NCBI GenBank assembly: GCA_945916025.1
Contig: CAMEGD010000060.1
Location: 1 to 8,294 of the forward strand
Direction: 5' to 3'
DNA from: an uncultured Clostridia bacterium
GTDB lineage: Bacteria > Bacillota > Clostridia > Tissierellales > Peptoniphilaceae
DNA: 8,294 nt
Positions 1 to 5,130 of the stretch are shown one piece after another. Position numbers and translations under genes: made by a program. Numbering within the stretch: the stretch's first letter is position 1; each line of letters begins with the position of its first letter. The notes under the pieces are model-generated. The model did not search any database. It was not told the origin of the DNA and saw only the letters and a program-made list of their open reading frames with translations.

Positions 1-39
1 CCCCCCACCCCCCGCTCCCCCCCCCTGCTGCTTCCTCCC
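1..39. other. Probable poly-G/poly-C sequencing artefact at contig end
   Basis: The first 39 bases are almost pure C with a few T, G and A, in sharp contrast to the AT-rich remainder. Read on the minus strand this is a G-rich tail inside murC: it stays open but encodes only Gly, Ala, Gln, Arg and Lys, whereas the MurC family should continue after the preceding Pro-Gly-Asp with a hydrophobic strand and a conserved Gly-Ala-Gly-Asp motif. A run of G at the 3' end of reads is the usual artefact of two-colour sequencing chemistry, where no signal is called as G. I infer that the true sequence starts at about position 40 and that these bases should be trimmed. Confidence 0.8.
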
Positions 40-1359
40 GTCTCCAGGTTTTACTGTATTTTTTAGATAGTCTTCTATTTCTTCAAAGGACCCTAAGTAT
101 ATAGCATCTTTTCCCTTTTTGCTTATGGATTCTACTAACATCTTAGAGTGAATGTCTCCGTAGTCCTTTTCCCTTGCTGCATAAATGTCAGGTATAATTA
201 TTTTGTCTGCATCATTAAAAGATTCTGCAAAGGAATTTAGAAGTAATTTTGTCCTAGTATAGGTATGAGGTTGAAAAATACAATAAATATCACTTGCATA
301 CTTATTTCTAACTGCATTTAAAGTCGACTTAATTTCTGTTGGATGGTGGGCATAATCATCTATTACATCTATACCGTTTTTTGATCCTTTAAATTCAAGT
401 CTTCTGTGAACTCCTGTGTATTTGGAAATACATTTACTGATTTCTTCAGGGTCTATATTATATATATGACATGCTGCAAAGGCAGCTAGAGAATTATAAA
501 TATTGTGTTTTCCCATTACACTTAATGACATGGACGCAAGCTTTTTGTGTTTGTAAAAAACATCAAATTTAGGGAAACCTCCTTCTAAAAATTCTATGTT
601 TTTAGCTGAATAGTCAGAAACTTTTTCTATTCCAAAGGTCTTAATTATTGCTTGAGTATTATCCTTTAAAGACTTTGAATTTTCGTCATCATTATTTATT
701 AACAAGTAAGAGTCCTTGTCTAAATTTTGTGTATAGGCTTCAAAGGTTTCAATTATATGGTCAATATTATCAAAATAGTCTAGATGGTCTTCATCTACAT
801 TTAAGATAATAGCAAGGCTAGGGAAGTATTTTTTTATATTTCCCTTATATTCACAAGCCTCTGTTAAAAAGAGCTTATTATCTCCTAATTTGATATTACC
901 GTTTATTTTATCCAAAGAACCCCCTAGCATAATTGTAGGGTTTGACTCGTTGTTATAAATAACTTCTGTAATCATACTTGTAGTGGAAGTCTTTCCGTGG
1001 GTTCCTGAAACGGCTATTGAAAATTCAAAGAACCTCATTAAGTTTCCTAAAAACTCTGCCCTGTCCACAAGGTCTATTTTTTGTCTTATTGCAGACTTTA
1101 GCTCTTCATTGTCCATGGATATGGCGTCAGTGTAAACTACAAGGTCAGCTCCATTGACATTGTCCTTTTGGTGTCCATAAAAGATTTTTACTCCAAGGCT
1201 TTCAAGTTTTTCGGTAAGTTTTGATCTTTTGTTATCAGATCCAGAAACTATATACCCTCTGCTAAGTAAGTATTCAGCTAGTGCGCTCATACTTACGCCA
1301 CCTATTCCTATAAAGTGGACTTTTTTATCTGTGTTTTCATCTATATTAAAATAAAACAT
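1..1359 (-). CDS. murC: UDP-N-acetylmuramate--L-alanine ligase MurC (3' end lost)
   Basis: Cytoplasmic ATP-dependent Mur ligase that adds L-alanine to UDP-N-acetylmuramic acid, the first step in building the peptidoglycan stem peptide. My translation from the ATG at 1359-1357 gives about 440 credible residues. The N-terminal Rossmann-like domain has IGIGG (17-21). The central ATPase domain has the P-loop GTHGKTSTT (119-127), the TEACEYKG segment (166-173) and NVDEDHLD (187-194). The C-terminal domain has GVHRRLE (316-322), DDYAHHPTE (334-342) and FQPHTYTRT (362-370). DDYAHHPTE and the N-terminal IGIGG identify MurC rather than MurD, E or F. The start is set by AGAGGGG at 1371-1365, five bases upstream. 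MurC is usually about 455-460 residues, so some 15-20 C-terminal residues are missing where positions 1-39 turn into G/C homopolymer. No premature stop is seen. The gene is divergent from, and functionally unrelated to, the catabolic genes to its right. Confidence 0.95.
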   Translation of the reverse strand, partial: MFYFNIDENTDKKVHFIGIGGVSMSALAEYLLSRGYIVSGSDNKRSKLTEKLESLGVKIFYGHQKDNVNGADLVVYTDAISMDNEELKSAIRQKIDLVDRAEFLGNLMRFFEFSIAVSGTHGKTSTTSMITEVIYNNESNPTIMLGGSLDKINGNIKLGDNKLFLTEACEYKGNIKKYFPSLAIILNVDEDHLDYFDNIDHIIETFEAYTQNLDKDSYLLINNDDENSKSLKDNTQAIIKTFGIEKVSDYSAKNIEFLEGGFPKFDVFYKHKKLASMSLSVMGKHNIYNSLAAFAACHIYNIDPEEISKCISKYTGVHRRLEFKGSKNGIDVIDDYAHHPTEIKSTLNAVRNKYASDIYCIFQPHTYTRTKLLLNSFAESFNDADKIIIPDIYAAREKDYGDIHSKMLVESISKKGKDAIYLGSFEEIEDYLKNTVKPGDGRKQQGGGAGGGG

Positions 1360-1364
1360 TATTA

Positions 1365-1393
1365 CCCCTCTATTTATATATGCCATTATACCA
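1365..1393 (-). promoter_or_regulatory. murC promoter (extended -10) and ribosome binding site
   Basis: On the minus strand a perfect TATAAT lies at 1390-1385, preceded by TG-G at 1393-1391, giving the extended -10 form TGnTATAAT. No convincing -35 box is found; the best candidate, TTGTTA, has a 20-bp spacer. Transcription would start near 1378, giving a leader of about 19 nt, followed by the Shine-Dalgarno AGAGGGG at 1371-1365. Confidence 0.6.
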
Positions 1394-1440
1394 TATATAC
1401 CTATAAATTCTAACAATTTTTCCTTTAGGTATATATATGG
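1391..1440. repeat. Inverted repeat between the divergent murC and regulator promoters
   Basis: The left arm CCATATATACCT (1391-1402) is matched by the right arm AGGTATATATATGG (1427-1440), the reverse complement apart from one extra AT step, with 24 bp between them. It overlaps the TGG of the murC extended -10 and ends five bases before the regulator's TTGACT box. It could be an operator for either promoter or a paired binding site. The arms are simple AT steps closed by CC/GG, so chance is possible. Confidence 0.35.
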
Positions 1441-1444
1441 GATA

Positions 1445-1494
1445 TTGACTCTTTCAAAAAGAACTTTTATATATTAAAATTATATATAGAGGTG
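1445..1494 (+). promoter_or_regulatory. Promoter and RBS of the sigma-54 activator gene
   Basis: TTGACT (-35 like, 1445-1450) is followed by TATATA at 1468-1473 (17-bp spacer) or TATATT at 1470-1475 (19-bp spacer) as -10. The Shine-Dalgarno AGAGGTG at 1488-1494 ends four bases before the ATG at 1499. The regulator thus appears to have an ordinary housekeeping promoter, as expected of an activator that must be present before the inducer arrives. It lies back to back with the murC promoter. Confidence 0.5.
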
Positions 1495-1498
1495 AAAC

Positions 1499-2965
1499 AT
1501 GAGCTTTGATTACGCGATTACTGAAAAATTTTTATATGAAAATTTAAAAAATGATCTTTCTTCATTAGAATTAATGAAAGAATTTTTTGATACCTTTAAC
1601 GACGGTATATTAATCACTGACAAAAAGGGGATTATAGTAGTCTATAATAGGGCTAAAGAAATCCAAGAAAACAGAAATAGACAGGATATGATAGGTAAGT
1701 ATACCTGGGATGCCTATGGTTATTCTGGAAAGGAAGGCTCTGAACACTATAGGGTTTTTAAGTCGGGAAAACCTATTCTTAATAAGTATTCTGCCCATTC
1801 AGTAGTATCAGGAGTAGCAAAATATATATCCTATAGCACCTATCCCATTATTGTAGATAAGAAGGTAATAGGAGTTTATTCCATAAGTAAAAACGAAGAT
1901 TCTCTTCATGAGAGTCTAGTGGAAACCATTGAAAAGAAAAGGGAGCTTAATCTAAAAAATAATTTAGAGGTGTCTGAATACTTAGAAAATGGAACTAGAT
2001 ACAATTTTTCTAATATTGTAGGTCAGTCCCAAGATATGAAAAATGTAATAAATTTGGCTCAAAATGTTTCTTTTTTAGATAATTCTATCCTTATTATAGG
2101 AGAAACTGGAACTGGTAAGGAAGTTTTATCCCAAAGTATCCATAACTTTGGAGACAGGGCCAAGGAACCCTTTATAGGAATAAACTGTTCTGCTATACCT
2201 GAAAATTTACTTGAGTCTATGTTGTTTGGAACAGTAAAGGGAGCCTATACTGGAGCTGTTGAAAGTATTGGACTTTTTGAAAAGGCGAGGGGTGGAACCT
2301 TGTTTTTGGATGATATTAATACAATGCCCCTTGGTCTCCAAGCTAAATTGTTAAGGGTACTCCAAGAAAAAAGGGTTGCTAGAGTAGGAGCAAGTGAAAC
2401 CTATCCAATAAAATGTAGGATTTTATCAGCGACAAATGAAGATCCCTTTGATTTAATAGACAAGAGAAAACTTAGGGAAGACCTTTATTATAGAATAGCT
2501 GGATTTACTATAAAGATACCTCCTTTAAGGGATAGAAGGGAAGATATAATAGTCCTTTCTGAATACTTTATAAGAAGATATAGTAAGATCTTAGGAAAAT
2601 CTCAAATTGGGGTAGACTATGAACTAAAGAAGATTCTAGACAGACACTCTTGGCCTGGAAATATCAGGGAAATTGAAAACCTTATAGAAAATATGCTAGT
2701 AAATTCAAATGACCATGAAAAATATCTTACAGTAAAAAGTATTCCCAACTACCTAAGGGATAGGTTTTCAGTAGAAAAATCTGAAGATAAGGTAGAAAAA
2801 AACCAAGACAAGGCATCTTTAAATTCTATGGTAGAAAATTATGAAAGAAAAATAATAACTGAAGCCCTGGAAAAAAACAAAGGGAATATTTCTAAAACTG
2901 CAAGAACTTTAGACTTAAATAGGAACAGTTTAATATATAAAATGAAGAGATTAGAAATAAATTGA
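1499..2965 (+). CDS. Sigma-54-dependent transcriptional activator, PAS-AAA+-Fis HTH (RocR-like)
   Basis: Bacterial enhancer-binding protein of 488 residues that would use ATP hydrolysis to open sigma-54 RNA polymerase promoters. Residues about 25-130 form a PAS-type sensor domain, the likely site of ligand detection. The AAA+ domain (about 170-400) has Walker A GETGTGKE (201-208), the sigma-54 contact loop GAYTGA (248-253; Tyr in place of the common Phe), Walker B GGTLFLDD (265-272), ATNED (311-315), REDLYYR (326-332) with the arginine-finger region, and WPGNIREIENLIE (385-397). A Fis-type helix-turn-helix occupies about 446-486. There is no phosphoreceiver domain, so control is probably by small-molecule binding, as in RocR. 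Asp272 replaces the usual Walker B Glu. The gene sits directly upstream of, and on the same strand as, a sigma-54 promoter and the imidazolone/formimino operon, which is its probable target. The inducer (histidine, urocanate, an imidazolone or a formimino-amino acid) cannot be read from the sequence. Confidence 0.93.
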   Translation: MSFDYAITEKFLYENLKNDLSSLELMKEFFDTFNDGILITDKKGIIVVYNRAKEIQENRNRQDMIGKYTWDAYGYSGKEGSEHYRVFKSGKPILNKYSAHSVVSGVAKYISYSTYPIIVDKKVIGVYSISKNEDSLHESLVETIEKKRELNLKNNLEVSEYLENGTRYNFSNIVGQSQDMKNVINLAQNVSFLDNSILIIGETGTGKEVLSQSIHNFGDRAKEPFIGINCSAIPENLLESMLFGTVKGAYTGAVESIGLFEKARGGTLFLDDINTMPLGLQAKLLRVLQEKRVARVGASETYPIKCRILSATNEDPFDLIDKRKLREDLYYRIAGFTIKIPPLRDRREDIIVLSEYFIRRYSKILGKSQIGVDYELKKILDRHSWPGNIREIENLIENMLVNSNDHEKYLTVKSIPNYLRDRFSVEKSEDKVEKNQDKASLNSMVENYERKIITEALEKNKGNISKTARTLDLNRNSLIYKMKRLEIN

Positions 2966-3009
2966 CTAAATCTTAAACAAACATTTAAAAACTGACTAAA
3001 TTTTAAACA
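2963..3009 (+). promoter_or_regulatory. Candidate enhancer (UAS): two tandem 17-bp dyads
   Basis: TGACTAAATCTTAAACA (2963-2979) and TGACTAAATTTTAAACA (2993-3009) differ at one base, start exactly 30 bp apart and are separated by 13 bp. The second is an imperfect dyad, TGnnTAAA-n-TTTAnnCA, with 12 of 16 symmetric positions paired; the first loses one further pair. The first copy begins in the regulator's stop codon. The sites lie about 90-135 bp before the expected start of transcription from the sigma-54 promoter, the usual enhancer range. Paired dyads with a one-base centre, spaced about three helical turns apart, resemble the RocR UAS layout as I recall it. Binding by the upstream regulator is inferred. 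Confidence 0.6.
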
Positions 3010-3015
3010 CAAAAA

Positions 3016-3037
3016 CTAAACAAATATTTATTTTTAG
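3016..3037. promoter_or_regulatory. Weak 22-bp AT-rich palindrome upstream of the sigma-54 promoter
   Basis: An imperfect palindrome with outer arms CTAAA and TTTAG and 8 of 11 symmetric pairs, placed about 60-80 bp before the expected transcription start. It shares the CTAAA/TTTAG edge with the tandem dyads, so it could be a third, weaker activator site. It could equally assist bending between enhancer and promoter, or be chance in AT-rich DNA. No U-tract or GC stem supports a terminator for the regulator gene here. Confidence 0.25.
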
Positions 3038-3070
3038 CCTTTCTAAGTGGGACTAATTCTCAAAAATAAA

Positions 3071-3088
3071 TTGGCGCACTTCTTGCAT
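3071..3088 (+). promoter_or_regulatory. Sigma-54 (-24/-12) promoter of the hutI-fchA-fhs-ftcD operon
   Basis: TTGGCGC (3071-3077), ACTTC, then TTGCAT (3083-3088) match the sigma-54 consensus TGGCAC-N5-TTGCW except for one base (G for A at 3076). The invariant GG (3073-3074) and GC (3085-3086) are separated by exactly 10 bp. Transcription is expected near 3098, leaving an untranslated leader of about 200 nt before hutI. The match is far better than chance for this AT-rich spacer and lies just after a sigma-54 activator gene. Confidence 0.85.
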
Positions 3089-3129
3089 ATTATATATGTG
3101 TTAGCAATCCAGATATTGGAGGAAGTTTA

Positions 3130-3180
3130 TTGTCAGATAAATTATTTATCTATGAGACTAAGTTTTTATTGTACTGGTAA
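3130..3180 (+). CDS. Possible 16-codon leader ORF in the operon's 5' UTR
   Basis: GGAGG at 3118-3122 is placed seven bases before a TTG start at 3130; the ORF reads MSDKLFIYETKFLLYW and stops with TAA at 3178-3180. The ribosome binding site is as good as those of the neighbouring genes and begins about 20 nt after the predicted transcription start, the geometry of a leader peptide. It contains no histidine codons, so classical histidine attenuation is not indicated, and no antiterminator/terminator pair is obvious after it. It could also be a remnant of a lost gene start, or a chance Shine-Dalgarno with a short frame. I do not recognise the peptide. Confidence 0.35.
   Translation: MSDKLFIYETKFLLYW
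3135..3151. promoter_or_regulatory. 17-bp perfect dyad in the operon leader
   Basis: AGATAAATTATTTATCT has eight-base arms around a single central T, about 37-53 bp downstream of the expected sigma-54 transcription start and inside the possible leader ORF. With a one-base centre it cannot fold as an RNA hairpin at full length, so if functional it would be a DNA operator for a repressor. Such AT-only dyads arise by chance in this composition. Confidence 0.25.
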
Positions 3181-3230
3181 TACTCTAAAAATTTAGTATG
3201 TTAAACTAAAACTTATGTATTTATTACACT

Positions 3231-3254
3231 TCGCCCTACATGTATCTAGGGCGA
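3231..3254 (+). promoter_or_regulatory. 8-bp stem-loop in the operon leader
   Basis: TCGCCCTA (3231-3238) pairs perfectly with TAGGGCGA (3247-3254) around an eight-base loop, CATGTATC. It is the most GC-rich stretch in the 332-bp gap and ends 43 bases before the hutI start codon. The following bases are A-rich rather than a U-tract, so it is not a simple intrinsic terminator; it may stabilise the mRNA, act as a protein-binding stem or modulate translation. The rest of the 2966-3297 gap holds the enhancer, promoter and leader elements listed separately, and I see no known riboswitch in it. Confidence 0.4.
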
Positions 3255-3297
3255 TAAAATGAAATTAATTTGATTTAATATATATTAGGAGGATACT

Positions 3298-4539
3298 GTG
3301 GACCGTCTATTACTAAAAAACTGTAAAAATATCCTTACTTTATCTGAAGAATCTGAGGATGAGGTTGGAATCTTAGAAAATTATTCAATTTTAGTTGAAG
3401 GTGAAAGAATAAAAAGAATTGATACCTTTGAGAATTTAGAATCTGAAATTGATGATAATACCCAGGTAATAAACTGCCAAGATAAGACAGTATTACCAGG
3501 TTTTGTGGATCCTCACACCCACTTAGTTTTTGGTGGAGATAGGCTAGACGAGTATGTGGCTAAACTCACTATGGATGATCCAGAGGAAATTAAAAAGCAC
3601 GTAAAGATGACAGGCCTTGCCAGTTCAATTTATCAAACTGGTCAAGCAGGTTATGAGGGCTTAATGGAATCTTCTTTAGACAAACTTAGAAACTTTTTAT
3701 TAAATGGTATAACTACTGTAGAAATAAAAAGTGGATATGGAATTGACAAGGAAGTAGAACTTACTCAACTTAGGGTTATAAGAGATGTAGACAAAAAGGT
3801 TCCACAAACTATCTTTTCAACTTACCTAGGAGGACACGACTGGGACAAGGAAATGGGAAAAGACAAGTACCTGGACTTTATGATTAAGGAAGTAATGCCC
3901 GTAATAGCTGAAGAAAATTTAGCTGATATGGTAGATATTTGGATAGAAGATGTATTTTTTTCTACAGAACAGGGTAAAAAATATATTAGAGCTGCTAAAG
4001 GGTACAATATGAATGCTACTATTCATGGAAACGAACTTTCATCTATTGGTGCTACTAAAATGGCTGCTGAAGAAGGAGTCTACTCTGTTGCCCATTTAAA
4101 TTATTTAACTGAAGAAGAAATTGATTTAATGGTGGAAAAAAATGTAGTTGGAATAGTTCTTCCTACTACTGATTATGTAAAAGAGTACGATGATGTTTTA
4201 GCTGATGGTAGACACCTAATTGATAGAGGGGTAACTGTAGCTTTGGCGACAAACTTAAACCCTGGAAACTACACTATTAGTATGTCTATGGTGCTAGATA
4301 TGGCTTGCAAAAGACATGGATTTAAACCATCAGAAGCCATTAAAGGAGCAACTTTAAATGGAGCTAAGGCCTTGAGAATCGAAAATGATTATGGGTCCTT
4401 AGAAGAAGGAAAGTATGCGGATATCCAAATTTGGGATACAGATGACTATAGAAATGTAGTATACAGACATGGTTCAAACTTTGTCGAGTCGGTTATAAAA
4501 CATGGTAAGATTGTTGTTAAGGATAGGAAGATTATCTAA
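3298..4539 (+). CDS. hutI: Imidazolonepropionase-like amidohydrolase (HutI family, divergent)
   Basis: Metal-dependent amidohydrolase of 413 residues; the family hydrolyses 4-imidazolone-5-propionate to N-formimidoyl-L-glutamate in histidine breakdown. Family signs: PGFVDPHTHLVFGG (67-80) with metal ligands His73 and His75 and Arg82 just after; KSGYGID (144-150) with Tyr147; His180 in LGGHDWD; IHGNE (242-246) with His243 and Glu246; His266 in VAHL; and a C-terminal IWDTDDYRNVVYRHGSNFV (378-396) typical of HutI. Unusually, the conserved Asp of the ATDxNPG motif is Asn319 (ATNLNPG), and the RLAG...GGGI stretch normally following the HxH segment is replaced by unrelated sequence, so a related imidazolone could be the true substrate. 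The GTG start is fixed by AGGAGG at 3287-3292, five bases upstream; no other plausible start is near. First gene of a four-gene operon; the next gene begins 10 bases after its stop. Confidence 0.85.
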   Translation: MDRLLLKNCKNILTLSEESEDEVGILENYSILVEGERIKRIDTFENLESEIDDNTQVINCQDKTVLPGFVDPHTHLVFGGDRLDEYVAKLTMDDPEEIKKHVKMTGLASSIYQTGQAGYEGLMESSLDKLRNFLLNGITTVEIKSGYGIDKEVELTQLRVIRDVDKKVPQTIFSTYLGGHDWDKEMGKDKYLDFMIKEVMPVIAEENLADMVDIWIEDVFFSTEQGKKYIRAAKGYNMNATIHGNELSSIGATKMAAEEGVYSVAHLNYLTEEEIDLMVEKNVVGIVLPTTDYVKEYDDVLADGRHLIDRGVTVALATNLNPGNYTISMSMVLDMACKRHGFKPSEAIKGATLNGAKALRIENDYGSLEEGKYADIQIWDTDDYRNVVYRHGSNFVESVIKHGKIVVKDRKII

Positions 4540-4549
4540 GGAGGATTAA

Positions 4550-5113
4550 ATGGACTTTAAGTCAGTATTAGATTTGATTTTAGACACAGATGATGTAACT
4601 GTAGGTGGTGGTAGCGCCTCTGCCTTAGCGGGAGCAAAAGCTTGTGGTCTAATAGGTATGGTTTGTAAACTTTCTACTAAGAAAGATTTTGGCATAGATG
4701 CTGATAAGCAATTAGAATATGCTAAAGAATTGGAAGAAATTAGAGACAAACTTTTAAAGGGTGTTGTTGAAGATGCTAATGCCTACGGAGTAATTAGGGA
4801 TGCATACAAGCTTCCAAAAGAAACTGATGAAGAAAAAGAAGCTAGAAAAAAAGCCATAGCTAATGCAGGAGTTGTTGGTGCAACTTCTCCAATGAATAAT
4901 GCTAAACTTTGTAGAAGGGTTTATGAAATTGGTAATGAGTTAAATGGAAATACAAATCCAAATTGTCAATCAGACCTAGATATAGGCATTGAACTTGCAA
5001 AAATAGGTACAAATGGATGTATCTTAAATATCGAAGCTAATCTTCCTCTTGTTAAAGACGAAGAAAAGATAAAAGAATTTAATGAAAGTGTAGAAACTTT
5101 AAGAATAAACTAA
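4550..5113 (+). CDS. fchA: Formimidoyltetrahydrofolate cyclodeaminase
   Basis: Cytoplasmic enzyme of 187 residues converting 5-formimidoyl-THF to 5,10-methenyl-THF with release of ammonia. It corresponds to the C-terminal half of mammalian FTCD. Visible family motifs are VGGGSASALAGA (18-29), EDANAY (74-79), LPKETDEEKEAR (88-99), the NPNCQSDLDIG segment (136-146) with its Ser-Asp, and ILNIEANL (158-165). It is somewhat shorter than the usual 200-210 residues, and the normal Pro-Thr-Pro-Gly-Gly-Gly reads VTVGGG here, but nothing looks truncated. The Shine-Dalgarno AAGGAGG (4538-4544) overlaps the hutI stop codon, so translation of the two is probably coupled. It uses the product of the ftcD gene two positions downstream, with fhs between them. 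Confidence 0.9.
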   Translation: MDFKSVLDLILDTDDVTVGGGSASALAGAKACGLIGMVCKLSTKKDFGIDADKQLEYAKELEEIRDKLLKGVVEDANAYGVIRDAYKLPKETDEEKEARKKAIANAGVVGATSPMNNAKLCRRVYEIGNELNGNTNPNCQSDLDIGIELAKIGTNGCILNIEANLPLVKDEEKIKEFNESVETLRIN

Positions 5114-5130
5114 TTTAAAGGAGAATCAAA

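Noticed and set aside
1..60. GC-rich start as a mobile element end, foreign gene or real glycine-rich MurC tail
   Set aside because: The composition is essentially homopolymer with no repeats, ends or coding sense, and it interrupts MurC at a point where the family sequence should continue.
1610..1798. Minus-strand open frame of about 62 codons inside the activator gene
   Set aside because: Antisense to a well-conserved gene, with no ribosome binding site and no recognisable product; a shadow frame.
2966..3062. Intrinsic terminator for the activator gene
   Set aside because: Only AT-rich weak pairings are visible, with no GC stem followed by a U-tract; the gene may read through or end by another means.
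3192..3210. Inverted repeat TTTAGT/ACTAAA in the leader as a further activator site
   Set aside because: The arms are only six AT-rich bases, do not fit the TGnnTAAA dyad and lie downstream of the start site; chance is likely.
3098..3297. Riboswitch or T-box (THF, ZTP, glycine or histidine T-box) in the long leader
   Set aside because: No T-box AGGGTGG-type motif and none of the conserved cores I know for folate, ZTP or glycine riboswitches; only one simple 8-bp stem is clear.
3822..4007. Minus-strand open frame of about 61 codons inside hutI
   Set aside because: Overlaps conserved HutI coding sequence, with no supporting start signal or product; a shadow frame.
4546..4749. Minus-strand open frame of about 67 codons over the start of fchA
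   Set aside because: It covers the conserved glycine-rich segment of fchA on the other strand and has no independent support.
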